DNA of 64,000 nt from Streptomyces gilvus (GTDB lineage Bacteria; Actinomycetota; Actinomycetes; Streptomycetales; Streptomycetaceae): assembly GCF_022513565.1 (NCBI RefSeq), contig NZ_JAKWBE010000035.1:1-64000 (forward strand). Reading direction: 5' to 3'. The notes below the pieces were generated by a model. That model was not told where the DNA came from. It was given only the letters and a program-made list of their open reading frames with translations, and made no database searches. The translations under genes were made by a program, and so were the position numbers. Shown here piece by piece: positions 17,187-26,642 of the stretch (positions within the stretch are counted from its first letter, which is position 1; every line of letters starts with the position of its first letter).

Positions 17187-17615
17187 ATGCCCATGAACAC
17201 CGCACCGGCGGACCTCTATCGCCACGGCCTGGCCCTGTTGTTGAAGAAGGACATCCCCGCCTGGATCGATCTCTGGGACGACAACGGCGTCTTCGAGTTC
17301 CCCTTCGCGCCCGACGGCTGGCCCCAGCGGCTGGAGGGCAAGGCCGCGATCGCCGACTACATGCGCGACTATCCCGACCACATCGATCTCCACGACTTCC
17401 CCCACGTGCACATCTACCAGACCACGGCCGAGCAGACCATCGTGGTCGATATGCGCGCCGTCGGCCGCCTGGTCACGAGCGACAGCGCCTACGACATGAC
17501 GTACATCGCCGTTGTGACCGTCGAGAACGGCCGTATCACCCACTACCGCGACTACTGGAATCCCCTCGTTCTCGTCCAGGACCCGACGACCGACTTCACG
17601 GGGAGCAACCGATGA
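17187..17615 (+). CDS. SnoaL/NTF2-fold protein
   Basis: 142 residues with a GGGAGGAG ribosome site before the ATG at 17187. It reads as a compact NTF2-like fold (DLYRHGLALLLKKDIPAWID, GVFEFPFAP, LEGKAAIADYMRDYP, VTVENGRITHYRDYWNPL), resembling PhzA/B and SnoaL-like proteins. Such proteins act as small-molecule isomerases or cyclases or as ligand binders. Its stop overlaps the next start (ATGA), so it is translationally coupled to the NmrA-type gene. Confidence 0.85.
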   Translation: MPMNTAPADLYRHGLALLLKKDIPAWIDLWDDNGVFEFPFAPDGWPQRLEGKAAIADYMRDYPDHIDLHDFPHVHIYQTTAEQTIVVDMRAVGRLVTSDSAYDMTYIAVVTVENGRITHYRDYWNPLVLVQDPTTDFTGSNR

Positions 17616-18484
17616 CCACTCTCCCAGCGATCCTGGTCATCGGAGCCACCGGCACCACCGGCAGCCGGGTCGTCTCCCAACTCCTCGCAGCCGGCCACCC
17701 GGTGAAGGCTGCCAGCCGGCGCACCGGTCGGCGTCAGGACGCGGCTGAGTCCGTCGTCTTCGACTGGAACGACCCGGCGACCTTCGACCAGGCCCTCGAT
17801 GGCGTGGACCGGGTCTACGTCATCCCACCGCTTGGCTCCCGGGAACCGGCCGCCGTCATGCTGCCCTTCCTGCGGCTGGGCCGTGCGGCCGGGGTGCGTC
17901 GGACGGTGCTGCTCAGCTCTTCGGCCATCCCCTGCGGCGGTCCGGCCACCGGACAGGTGCACCAGGCGCTTCCCGACCTCTTCGACGAATGGGCGGTGCT
18001 ACGGCCGTCGTGGTTCATGCAGAACTTCACCGGCGACCACCTCCACGCGCGGAGCATCAGCGAGCACGGGACCCTTCTGACCGCCACCGGTGACGGCCGT
18101 GTCGGCTTCGTGGACGCCGACGACATCGCCGCGGTCGCCGTGCACGCCCTGACGGCCGCCCAGGCCCCCAACACCGACCTGGTCATCACCGGTCCGCAGG
18201 CGCTGAGTTACGGCGACATCGCCGCCGTTGTGACCGAGGTCACCGGTACAAGCGTCACCCATCGACAGCTCAGCTACGAGCAGATGCGCGACCGACTGGC
18301 CACGGACATGCCCCCGGATTTCGCGGCCATGCTCGCCGGAATGGACCGCGCCATCGCCGAGGGCAGCGAAGATCGCACCACTGACGCCGTCCTGCGCCTC
18401 ACCGGCCGCCCGCCGCGCAGCTTCCGCGCGTTCACGGAAAGGGAACTGGGGAGGATGCAGGGGGTCCGCCAGAGCTTCCCGTAG
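17612..18484 (+). CDS. NmrA-like NAD(P)H-binding protein
   Basis: 290 residues. The Rossmann motif is ILVIGATGTTGSRVVSQLLA; later LLSSSAIPCGG, LRPSWFMQNFTGDHL and DADDIAAVAVHAL follow the NmrA/atypical SDR pattern with no YxxxK catalytic pair. It may act as a redox-sensing regulator or a quinone/NADPH reductase. It shares an operon with the SnoaL-like gene under the TetR operators. Confidence 0.85.
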   Translation: MTTLPAILVIGATGTTGSRVVSQLLAAGHPVKAASRRTGRRQDAAESVVFDWNDPATFDQALDGVDRVYVIPPLGSREPAAVMLPFLRLGRAAGVRRTVLLSSSAIPCGGPATGQVHQALPDLFDEWAVLRPSWFMQNFTGDHLHARSISEHGTLLTATGDGRVGFVDADDIAAVAVHALTAAQAPNTDLVITGPQALSYGDIAAVVTEVTGTSVTHRQLSYEQMRDRLATDMPPDFAAMLAGMDRAIAEGSEDRTTDAVLRLTGRPPRSFRAFTERELGRMQGVRQSFP

Positions 18485-18496
18485 GAACAGAGTCGG

Positions 18497-19320
18497 TCAG
18501 GGCTGTTCGGCGTACCAGGTCCAGTCGTCGGGCAGGGTGGGCAGGTGCCTGTTGCGGTCCGAAAGGACCATGGCGTCCCGGTCGTCGAGGTTCGCGTCGA
18601 GCACTCGGTGGGCGGCCCGGCGCCACCGCTCGAAGGTCTCCGGTGACGCGGTCGCGAGCCGGTGGACGTCGGTCACCCGCAGCCGACCGCCCACACCCGC
18701 CGGGCGCACCCGGCGCAGCCCGTCATCCGACAGCAGGTCCAACGCCGGGCGCAGCGGTACCTGGTCGCAGCGGGGCAGTTCCTGTTCGGCACAGGCCGCG
18801 TAGAGAGCCAGGGCCACGAGTACGACGGTCATGTGCGCGTCGAGGGCGTTGCCGCCCGCAGGCGGGTACAGCCACTCGTAGACGTCTCCCAGACGCACAG
18901 CCGTCGTGCCCAGTGGAGGCAGTCGGTCAGCGGTGCGATGCCGGTCGTGGTCACCACCCGGCCCTCCCAGCGCAGTTGACGCTCGGGGGCGTCGGGCGGG
19001 GGCGGGTACAGAGTTCGGTCCTCGGTGATCCGCGGCAGCATGTCGATCTTGACCGCCGCGCCGGGAAACCGACCCTCGGCGCCCTGCGCCCCCAGGTGGA
19101 GCAGTTGGCGTACTCCGCAGGCGGCGACCTCGGGGTCGGTCCATTCGTGGCCCTCGGCGCACTCCAGGTGGGCCTCGCGCCCACGGGCGACCAGGGTCAG
19201 GCCCGTCGTACGGCCGCAGCGGGGGCAGTACAGCGGCTCCTCCAGTACGTCGTCGATGAGATCCCCGTATTTGGCCACGACGATCTCCCCGCCGACCACC
19301 ACGCGGACCAGTCCTTGCAC
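18497..19320 (-). pseudogene. Zinc-ribbon-containing hypothetical protein, frameshifted
   Basis: Translation from GTG 19320 (AAGGGA site upstream) gives VQGLVRVVVGGEIVVAKYGD, a zinc-ribbon-like part (YCPRCGRTTG, LECAEGHEW) and RQLRWEGRVVTTTGIAPL. Near 18880-18900 coding character passes to another frame that begins GDVYEWLYPPAGGNALDAHM and runs to a stop at 18497 (LPTLPDDWTWYAEQP). Third-position GC is high in the first frame before this point and in the second frame after it, so one gene of about 274 codons with a single indel is more likely than two overlapping genes. The family is not recognised. It could be a true mutation or a sequence error. Confidence 0.55.
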
Positions 19321-19473
19321 GTCACGTCCCTTCGAGCGGACCGATGGACCACGTCCTACCCGGGCGGTGCGCGAATATCCGCCCCGCGCTGTCGGCAACC
19401 CTGGGAGGAATGGGCCGACCGGGCACGTCTGCTCCTGTTTCCGTGTCTCGGTGGTGCAAAGGACGCTTCCTGG

Positions 19474-20283
19474 TCAGGCCCTGGCAGCGAGGGGGCGCCA
19501 GGTGTTCCAGGTCTCGAGGCGTTGGCGGTAGGCGGCCTCGACGACGGGATAGGGGTAGGTGCCCAGGAACAGGCGCAGGGGCGGTTCGTCGGTGTCGACC
19601 AGTTCGAGGATGACGCCGGCGGTGGCCCGGGGGTCCTGGGGTGCGCGGGCGGCGGCGCCGGCGCGGCGGGCCTCGCGGACGGGTCCGTAGGCGGGGAGGG
19701 GGTGGGTGTGCACCGCGGACGTACCGGACCAGTCGGTTCCGTAGGGGCCGGGTTCGACGATGGTGACGCGGATGCCGAGGGGTCCGACCTCCTGCGCGAG
19801 CGCCTCGCTCATTCCTTCCAGGGCCCACTTGGACGCGTTGTACAGCCCCAGGGTGGGGAAGGCGGCGAGGCCGCCGAGGCTGGACACCTGCACGAGGTGA
19901 CCGCGGCCCTGGGCGCGCAGGAAGGGCAGTGCCGCCTGGGTCACCCACAGCGGGCCCAGCAGGTTGGTGTCGAGCTGGGCGCGGGCCTGCTCCTCGGTGG
20001 TCTCCTCGACCATGCCGAACAGGCCGTAGCCCGCGTTGTTGACGACCACGTCCAGGCGGCCGAAGGCGTCCGCGGCCCGCTGGACGGCGCCGGCGGCGGC
20101 TTCTCGGTCGGTGACGTCCAGCCGCAGTGGGAGGACGCGCTCGCCGTAGGTGTCGACGAGGGATCGCAGGGACTCGGGGCGACGCGCCGTGGCGGCGACG
20201 CTGTCGCCGCGGGCCAGGGCGGCCTCGGCCCAGATCCGGCCGAAGCCGCGGGACGCGCCGGTGATGAACCATGTCTTGCTCAT
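19474..20283 (-). CDS. Classical short-chain dehydrogenase/reductase
   Basis: 269 residues. The cofactor motif is WFITGASRGFGRIWAEAAL, then VVVNNAGYG, a catalytic serine in LVQVSSLGGL and YNASK as YxxxK. The ATARR after the second strand suggests NADP preference. It is divergent from an MmyB-like XRE regulator 63 bases away, a pairing that recurs in actinobacteria, and is probably controlled by it. The substrate is unknown. Confidence 0.9.
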   Translation of the reverse strand: MSKTWFITGASRGFGRIWAEAALARGDSVAATARRPESLRSLVDTYGERVLPLRLDVTDREAAAGAVQRAADAFGRLDVVVNNAGYGLFGMVEETTEEQARAQLDTNLLGPLWVTQAALPFLRAQGRGHLVQVSSLGGLAAFPTLGLYNASKWALEGMSEALAQEVGPLGIRVTIVEPGPYGTDWSGTSAVHTHPLPAYGPVREARRAGAAARAPQDPRATAGVILELVDTDEPPLRLFLGTYPYPVVEAAYRQRLETWNTWRPLAARA

Positions 20284-20346
20284 GCCTCCACCGTGCGAGA
20301 TGCGGCGGGCCGCAGCCAGCACCCCGGGAGGGTTACCTTCGAGAGC

Positions 20347-21135
20347 ATGGTGAGCGACAACGTCCTGGGAGAGTTCCTCAAGGCGCGTCGGGGACGGGTC
20401 CCGCCCTCGCACGCCGGCCTGGCCCTTCCCGGCCGGCGGCGGGTCGCGGGGCTGCGGCGGCAGGAGCTGGCACGGCTGGCCGGTATCAGCGAGCCGTATC
20501 TGACGCGGCTGGAGCAGGGCGTCGACCGGCATCCGTCGCCGCAGGTGCTGCGGGCGCTCGCGCGGGCGCTGGAGCTGGACGCCGACGCGACGGCGTACCT
20601 GCTCTCCCTCGCCGACGCGCCGGATGCGGAAAGGCCGGTGGAGAGCGAGGTTTCGGCGGACGTGCACCAGCTGCTGGAGGCGTGGGCGGGCAGTCCGGCG
20701 TACGTGCGCAACCGGCGCTTCGACGTGCTGGCCGCCAACAAGCCGGCCCGCGCTCTCGGCCCGATGTACGAGCCCGGGCACAATCTGGCCCGCGACATGT
20801 TCCTCGAGCCCGCGGTGCGTCAACTGCTCCCGGACTGGCCGGAGATCGCCGCCCAGACCGCCGCGGCCCTGCGCGCCGAGGCCGACCCGCGCGATCCCAC
20901 AACCGCCCGTCTGGTCGCCGAGCTGGAGGCGGACGAGGACTTCCGCCGGCTGTGGGCGCGTCACGACGCACGGCCCTCGCGCGACGAGCTCAAGCGGTTC
21001 GTGCATCCCGTCGTCGGTGATCTCGCCCTGCGACGCCAGGCGCTCACGGTCGGCGGCGCCGAGCACCAAGTGATCATCGCCTATCAGGCGGCGCCCGGCA
21101 GTCCGTCCGAAGCGGCCCTCGCCCGGCTCGTCTGA
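20347..21135 (+). CDS. MmyB-like XRE transcriptional regulator
   Basis: 262 residues. An N-terminal HTH (RRVAGLRRQELARLAGISEP, YLTRLEQGVDRHPSPQVL) is followed by an MmyB-like ligand domain (about 95-260: AWAGSPAYVRNRRFDVLAAN, HPVVGDLALRRQAL). That domain is related to the one binding fatty-acid-like ligands in MmyB. It is divergent from the SDR gene, whose expression it likely controls. Confidence 0.9.
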   Translation: MVSDNVLGEFLKARRGRVPPSHAGLALPGRRRVAGLRRQELARLAGISEPYLTRLEQGVDRHPSPQVLRALARALELDADATAYLLSLADAPDAERPVESEVSADVHQLLEAWAGSPAYVRNRRFDVLAANKPARALGPMYEPGHNLARDMFLEPAVRQLLPDWPEIAAQTAAALRAEADPRDPTTARLVAELEADEDFRRLWARHDARPSRDELKRFVHPVVGDLALRRQALTVGGAEHQVIIAYQAAPGSPSEAALARLV

Positions 21136-21160
21136 CGCACGCGCCGCAAGCCGCGTACGC

Positions 21161-21196
21161 CCGGTGCCCAGGAGGCGGGATCCTCCTGGGCACCGG
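21161..21196. terminator. Bidirectional terminator hairpin
   Basis: CCGGTGCCCAGGAGG (21161-21175) pairs perfectly with CCTCCTGGGCACCGG (21182-21196) around six bases, between the convergent XRE regulator and amidase genes. Confidence 0.85.
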
Positions 21197-21222
21197 GGTC
21201 GTGCAGCGTGCTCAGCCGCGCG

Positions 21223-23142
21223 TCACGAGTCCGTGGCCGTGACGTCCCCCGCGTACACGAGGGCGACGCGGTGGTTGTACTGGATGGTGTACATCGCCTT
21301 GGCGCCGGTGACGACCCGTCCGCTGGAGGGGAAGTAGTCGTCGGTGAGGGACGGTGCGGTGGTCGCCACATAGGCCTGGCCGGTGGGCACGGTGTACATG
21401 CTCAGCGGGGCCTGTGTGGAGGGCGACAGACCCGAGGGGTACTCGGAGGCGTCGGGGTAGCTGGAGCCGTACACCGCCACCGGGGAGGTGCCGGCCGCCG
21501 TGATCACCTTCACGCCGTGGGCCGGCGCGGTGTTGCAGCCGTGCGGGTTGTGGAACCACACCTTCGCGCCGCTGTACCAGATGGCGGTCCAGTCGCCGTC
21601 CTGGTCGGCGACGACGAACTGCTGTCCGGCCACGGCCGTGCTGCCCCAGTCGTTGATGCGGTCGGTGCCGGCCGCGCCGGGGTGGATGGCCTGGTCGCCG
21701 AAGAGCGGGGCGGTGTCGCTGGGCTCGGTGCGCAGGTAGACGAAGTTCGCCTTCTGCTGCGTCTCGGTGCAGGCGGTGGTGGCGCCGGTCGGGTCGTCGG
21801 AGGGGCAGATCTGGACGGTCTGCACGTTGGTGTCGAAGCGCGGGGCGATGGTGACGACCGAGCCGACGGGGCCGACGCCGTGGCGCCGGGTGTGCACGCC
21901 GAGCAGGTTCATGAAGTGGTTCCAGTCCCAGCCCGGCCCCGGGTCCCAGTGCATGCCGGAGACGAGGGAGGACTTGGGGCCGGCGACGTTGTCGTGGCCG
22001 ATGACGTGCTCGCGGTCCAGCGGTATGCCGAAGCGGTCGGCGAGGTACTTCACCAGGTCGGCCGTGGCCTCGTACTGCGCCTCGGTGTACCAGGTCGCGC
22101 CGTGGGCGGCGTAGCCCTCGTGCTCGATGCCGATGGAGTGCATGTTGGTGGAGTAGTTGCCCGCGTGGAAGGCGAGGTCCTTGGTGGGGACCATCTGCGT
22201 GACCGCGCCGTCGGAGGAGCGCATCACGTAGTGCGCCGCGGCGCCGCCCGCCTGCTCGAAGGTGGTGATGGCGGCGTCGTAGGAGCTCTCGGTGTCGTGG
22301 ATGACGATGGTGTCGATCCGGATGCCGTTGGCGGGGCGGTTGGAGACCTGGCCGTTGGACGGCGACGCGGGGACGAAGGTGCAGGCGACGGTGGTGGGGC
22401 ACTCGGTGGTCGTGTCCGCCGCGGCCTTCAGGTGCAGCGACGCCAACTGGCCGGTGGCCGGGCGCACTTCGGTGTCGGCGGTCAGTGAGACGCGGGTCCC
22501 GTCGGTCGTGGTGCGGTGGGCGCCTCTCTTCATGGTGGCGAAGACGCGGTCGGCGAAGGCCTCGGCGCCCTGGCGGCGGGTGGACTGGCTGTAACGGGCC
22601 ACGGCCGCGTACCACTTGCCGGGGTCCGCGGAGGTGGAGCCGGTCGCGGCCTTCTGGTACGAGGCGAGCAGGGCCGCGCCGCCGCGGATGTTGGCGGACG
22701 GGTCGGTGCGCAGCTTCCGCGCCGGCAGTCCGGTCAGCTTCGCGGCGGCCTGAACGGTGTGCAGGGCCGGGTCGGCGGCCAGCTTGGTCAGATCGCCTCG
22801 GCCCGCCGCGCCCGCGTCGCCGCCGGCCATCATGGCCGGGGTGACGTCGGTCAGGTGCATCGGCCCGAAGCCGCCGTCCGTGCTGTGCTGCCCGGGGTGG
22901 GTCTCCCAGGCGGACTCCTGGTACGCCACCGCGAGCAGCACCTGGCGCGGGACGTGATACGCGTCGGCGGCGTCCTTGAAGTCCTGCTGCAGACCGGTCG
23001 CCGCGGGCGCGGCCCCACTGGTGGCCAGTGCCGTCATCGGCACCGCCATGCCGCCCCCGACGGCGAGCGCCGCGAACGCGGCCAAGAGGCTGACGCGGCG
23101 GCGCTTCGAGGCGTTTCCGCGCCTGGTACTGCTTGTGGTCAT
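21223..23142 (-). CDS. Secreted N-acetylmuramoyl-L-alanine amidase (Amidase_2/PGRP)
   Basis: 639 residues. A basic N-terminus (TRRGNASKRRR) and a hydrophobic segment (VSLLAAFAALAVGGGMAVPM) form the export signal. Residues about 55-205 resemble a lysozyme-like/transglycosylase helper domain (VLLAVAYQESAWETHPGQHS, GFGPMHLTDV). The Amidase_2 domain (about 275-420) has zinc ligands in IDTIVIHDTES and EHVIGHDNVAGPKS and ends with HWDPGPGWDWNHFM. The C-terminal third contains SH3-like wall-binding repeats (KANFVYLRTEPSDTAPLFGD, GDWTAIWYSGAKVWFHN). It cleaves stem peptides from peptidoglycan, in growth or in lysing other cells. Confidence 0.9.
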   Translation of the reverse strand: MTTSSTRRGNASKRRRVSLLAAFAALAVGGGMAVPMTALATSGAAPAATGLQQDFKDAADAYHVPRQVLLAVAYQESAWETHPGQHSTDGGFGPMHLTDVTPAMMAGGDAGAAGRGDLTKLAADPALHTVQAAAKLTGLPARKLRTDPSANIRGGAALLASYQKAATGSTSADPGKWYAAVARYSQSTRRQGAEAFADRVFATMKRGAHRTTTDGTRVSLTADTEVRPATGQLASLHLKAAADTTTECPTTVACTFVPASPSNGQVSNRPANGIRIDTIVIHDTESSYDAAITTFEQAGGAAAHYVMRSSDGAVTQMVPTKDLAFHAGNYSTNMHSIGIEHEGYAAHGATWYTEAQYEATADLVKYLADRFGIPLDREHVIGHDNVAGPKSSLVSGMHWDPGPGWDWNHFMNLLGVHTRRHGVGPVGSVVTIAPRFDTNVQTVQICPSDDPTGATTACTETQQKANFVYLRTEPSDTAPLFGDQAIHPGAAGTDRINDWGSTAVAGQQFVVADQDGDWTAIWYSGAKVWFHNPHGCNTAPAHGVKVITAAGTSPVAVYGSSYPDASEYPSGLSPSTQAPLSMYTVPTGQAYVATTAPSLTDDYFPSSGRVVTGAKAMYTIQYNHRVALVYAGDVTATDS

Positions 23143-23376
23143 GAAGGTCCCCCCGGACCTGAGAGAGTTCGAAGTGGCCGAGCGGACAAGACGAATGACG
23201 GCGCGTCAGGTGGTCGACCGGCTACGAGCACGCACACGACTCCGCGAACTCCGAGCCGCTGTCCGTCGGCTTCTGCGAAGGGGATGATCCACCTCAGGGG
23301 GAACCCGCGTCAACCTCGGTCCGGAGAAGGGCAGTTCACGGGAAGATACTCAACGGGGAAAGTGAACGGACCGTGC

Positions 23377-23922
23377 TCAGCCGCGCCACAGATCGTCGCC
23401 GTCACGCACCTGGGCGCCCATGTTGCGTTCCATCATGCGCAGTGCGGCCTGGGCGAGGTCGGCGTGGATGTGGGCCACCGCGTCCTGGGGAACGGTCACG
23501 TCGAAGTGGCGGATGTGGGCGTCCAGCGCCGAGTAGAGGATGCACTGTTCGGTGACCTGACCGCACAACACCAGGTGGTCGATGCCCTGTTGGGAGAGCA
23601 GGTAGTTCAACGGCGTCTCGAAGAAGACCGAGTGGCGTGCCTTGACGACGAAGAGGGAGCGGTCGTCGGGCACGAGCGGTTCCACGAGTGCCGCGTGCGG
23701 ACCGGACAGGGCCTTGTCGAGGAGTTCGCCGTGGTGCGAGCGCCATTCACCGAAGTTGTCGTTGACGTAGATGACCGGTACGTCGTTGTCGCGGGCTCGC
23801 TCCAGCAGGGCGGCCACCCGTGGTACGACCTCCGTGACCGAGGGCAGCAGCAGTTCGGCGTCGGCGTGATCATAGGTGTTGATCATGTCGATGACGATCA
23901 GTGCGGTCGTGCCCATACCCAC
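23377..23922 (-). CDS. Isochorismatase-family cysteine hydrolase
   Basis: 181 residues. The catalytic Asp is in LIVIDMINTYD, Lys in VVKARHSVFF and the nucleophilic Cys in VLCGQVTEQCILYSALDA. The family hydrolyses N-carbamoyl, nicotinamide-like or isochorismate-like substrates; the exact one is not indicated. ATG at 23922 or at 23916 could start. It is divergent from the EamA transporter. Confidence 0.87.
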   Translation of the reverse strand: MGMGTTALIVIDMINTYDHADAELLLPSVTEVVPRVAALLERARDNDVPVIYVNDNFGEWRSHHGELLDKALSGPHAALVEPLVPDDRSLFVVKARHSVFFETPLNYLLSQQGIDHLVLCGQVTEQCILYSALDAHIRHFDVTVPQDAVAHIHADLAQAALRMMERNMGAQVRDGDDLWRG

Positions 23923-24083
23923 CAGAGTTCCCCACTGGCGGCGACCATGCAGACTTCCGGAAGATCCCGTATGCCCGGGCTCCGGCCGCCTCGTAGGCTG
24001 AGGGCTGCTCGGGGCCCGCGGGGGAAACTCGGGGCCTGCGGGGCAACCGGACAGAGTCCTGTACCTTCCAGCCGAGGCGCCGC

Positions 24084-24938
24084 ATGATCGAGTTCGCCGC
24101 TGTCTTCGCCGTCGCGGGCGCCGCGAGCAATGCCATGGGCACCGCCTTCCAGCGCAAGGCCGCCTCCACCGCCGACAAGCGGGGACTGCGCCTGCTGGGG
24201 GAACTGGTGCGCCGGCCCGCCTGGGTGATCGGCATGGCCGGTGTGATCGGCGCCGCGCTCTTCCAGAGTCTGGCCCTGGTCAACGGCCCGCTGGCCCTGG
24301 TCCAGCCGCTGTTCATCCTGGAGCTGCCCTTCGCTCTCATGATCGCCGCGCCGCTGATGCACCGACGGCTGCCGGCCTGGGGCTGGTGGGGAGTGAGCGC
24401 CGTGGTGGCGGGCCTGGCGCTGGTCCTCGTCTCGGCCGCCCCGCACGGGGCCACCCACCAGGCTTCACCGGCGCGCTGGATCCTCGGTCTCGGCCCCTGC
24501 CTGGGCGCGGTGGCCGCCGCCGTCCTGCTGTCCGGCCAAGGCCGCCCGGCGGTGGTGCGGGCCGCTCTTCTGGGGGCCGCCGCCGCGATCGCCAACGCCG
24601 TCACGGCCGCCCTGCTCAAATCGGCGACGGGCACCTTCGCCGACCACGGCTTCACGGCCTTCCTCACCTCCTGGCAGACCTACGGCTTCGCCCTGGCCGG
24701 AGTCATGGCGGTGCTCCTGCTGGAGAACGCCCTGCAGGTCGGCCCGCTGGCCGCGTCCCAGCCGGCGCTGACCATCGGCGACGCGGCGGTGAGCCTCGCG
24801 CTGGGGGTCGTGCTGTTCGACGAGGAGATCCGCACGGGCTGGTGGCTGGCGCCGGCCGCGCTCGGCGCCCTGCTGATCGTCACGGGCGTGATGGTGCTGA
24901 GCCGCGCGGTGCAGGGGATCGTCGTACTGGAACAGTGA
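24084..24938 (+). CDS. DMT/EamA-type membrane transporter
   Basis: 284 residues with about nine or ten membrane segments. It starts IEFAAVFAVAGAASNAMGTA, and typical pairs such as ALVNGPLALVQPLFILELPF and QVGPLAASQPALTIGDAAVS repeat in the two halves, showing the internal duplication of the drug/metabolite transporter superfamily. The substrate is unknown. It lies 59 bases before an MFS gene and may be cotranscribed with it. Confidence 0.82.
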   Translation: MIEFAAVFAVAGAASNAMGTAFQRKAASTADKRGLRLLGELVRRPAWVIGMAGVIGAALFQSLALVNGPLALVQPLFILELPFALMIAAPLMHRRLPAWGWWGVSAVVAGLALVLVSAAPHGATHQASPARWILGLGPCLGAVAAAVLLSGQGRPAVVRAALLGAAAAIANAVTAALLKSATGTFADHGFTAFLTSWQTYGFALAGVMAVLLLENALQVGPLAASQPALTIGDAAVSLALGVVLFDEEIRTGWWLAPAALGALLIVTGVMVLSRAVQGIVVLEQ

Positions 24939-24997
24939 ACCCGCAGGCCGAGACCGTATCGGATGCGGCATCGGGACCGTGGGCGCATCCTGGTCGG

Positions 24998-26614
24998 GTG
25001 ATCGGTAGAAACACCGAACGCGCTGGGAGCAGGGCTGCTCACGCCGCTCCCGCGCCCTCCCAGTCACTGGCTCTCGCCGCCATGATGTTCGCGGTGGCGA
25101 TGACCTTCATCGACCAGACGATCGTGTCCATCGCGGCACCCGACATCGTCTACGAGCTGCACCTGAGCGCGTCGGGGATGCGGTGGGTGGTCAACGCCTA
25201 TCTGCTGGCCCTGGCCGCCTTCTTCGCCCTCGGCGGACGCCTCGCCGACCTGTTCGGCCCCCGCCGTGTCGTGGTCATCGGCACCCTGGTCTTCGTCGTC
25301 TCCTCGGTCCTGTGCGGCTGCGTCCCCAAGGGCGACTCCGCGCTGACCTGGCTGATCGTCTTCCGGGCCACGCAAGGGCTGGGCGCCGCGCTGCTCTTTC
25401 CCGCGGCGCTGGCGGTGGTCGTGGCGGTCTTCCCCGTCCAGCGCAGGGGCCGGGCCCTCGCTCTGTTCTTCGGGCTGACCGGCGCCCTCACCGCGCTGGG
25501 CCCGCTGCTCGGCGGCTGGCTGACGTCCTGGACCTGGCGCGCGATCTTCTGGGTCAACGTACCGGTCGCCGTCGTCGCCCTGATCCTGACCGCCCTCGCC
25601 CGTATCTCCGACCGCCGCCGCGACGAGACACTGGACGTCGTCGGCGCCGTACTGGTCGCGGCCGGCATGGGTCTGAGCGTGCTCGGCTTCCAGCAGGCCT
25701 CCGCGTGGGGCTGGGACAGCGCCGCGACCTGGGGGTGCGTCATCGGCGGTCTGGCCGTACTGGGCGTGTTCTGCCGCTACGAGCTGGGGACCCGTCATCC
25801 GCTGATCAACCTGGCGGTCTTCCGCGACCGCGCCTTCACGGTCGACTCGCTGGTGCTGTTCTTCGCGATGCTGGCGTTCGTCCCGCTGTTCTTCTTCGCC
25901 TCCGTCTACGCCCAGGTCTCCCTCAGCGCCTCCCCCGACCAGGCCGCCCTGTTCCTGCTCTACTTCTTCGCCGGGTTCGCGATCGCCTCCCAGTGGGGCG
26001 GCCGCATCCTCGACAAGCAGGGAGCACGACCGGCCATGAAGATCGGGTGCGTGGTCGGCGCCGTGGGCTTCGCCCTGTGGGCGGGCAAACTCACCGACCT
26101 GTCCATGCACGACCAGTGGCCCTACGCCGCCCTCGCGGGCGCCGGCATCGGCTTCATCCTCGCCCCCGCCTCGACGGACGCCGTCAACCGCTCCATCGAC
26201 GCCACCTACGGCGAGGTCACCGGCATCACCCAGACCGTTCGCAACTACGCCGCCAGCATCGGTCTGGCCGTGTTCGGAACCGTGCTGAACCATGCCATGA
26301 CCGACAACGTGGTGCGGAGCCTCACCGCCCGTGGCCTGTCCTCGACCGCCGCGCACTCCGTGGCGCAGGACACCGCGGAGGCGATCGCCGGCAACGGGGA
26401 CACGCGGCAGCCCACCGGTTCGGGTACGGCGGCGACGATGACGCGGGATGCGATGTCGACGATCCGCATGGACTTCGCCGAGGCCAACCAGTGGGTCTTC
26501 TACGGCATGGCCATCGCCCTGGGCATCGGCTTCTTCTGCGCGCTGCGCCACCCCGGAGGCACCGCCCGGGCCGAGACGGAGCAGCAGACCACGGCGACGC
26601 CGGTCCACCGCTGA
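24998..26614 (+). CDS. DHA2-type MFS drug exporter (EmrB/QacA-like)
   Basis: 538 residues from GTG at 24998; a later ATG at 25081 is possible. Motif D1 is FIDQTIVSIAAPDI, motif A is LGGRLADLFGPRR, and motif C-like RATQGLGAALLFPAALAVVV and GPLLGGWLTSWTWRAIFWVN follow. The length and pattern fit 14 membrane segments and proton-driven drug efflux. A helical loop near 440-490 carries NHAMTDNVVRSLTARGLSST, common in this subfamily. No repressor is adjacent. Confidence 0.9.
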   Translation: MIGRNTERAGSRAAHAAPAPSQSLALAAMMFAVAMTFIDQTIVSIAAPDIVYELHLSASGMRWVVNAYLLALAAFFALGGRLADLFGPRRVVVIGTLVFVVSSVLCGCVPKGDSALTWLIVFRATQGLGAALLFPAALAVVVAVFPVQRRGRALALFFGLTGALTALGPLLGGWLTSWTWRAIFWVNVPVAVVALILTALARISDRRRDETLDVVGAVLVAAGMGLSVLGFQQASAWGWDSAATWGCVIGGLAVLGVFCRYELGTRHPLINLAVFRDRAFTVDSLVLFFAMLAFVPLFFFASVYAQVSLSASPDQAALFLLYFFAGFAIASQWGGRILDKQGARPAMKIGCVVGAVGFALWAGKLTDLSMHDQWPYAALAGAGIGFILAPASTDAVNRSIDATYGEVTGITQTVRNYAASIGLAVFGTVLNHAMTDNVVRSLTARGLSSTAAHSVAQDTAEAIAGNGDTRQPTGSGTAATMTRDAMSTIRMDFAEANQWVFYGMAIALGIGFFCALRHPGGTARAETEQQTTATPVHR

Positions 26615-26642
26615 TCCGGGTACGGCCGGGGCGGGCGGGTAG

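Noticed and set aside
21212..22615. Second minus-strand frame over the amidase
   Set aside because: Arginine/histidine/proline-rich frame shifted against the real amidase frame that carries the catalytic motifs.
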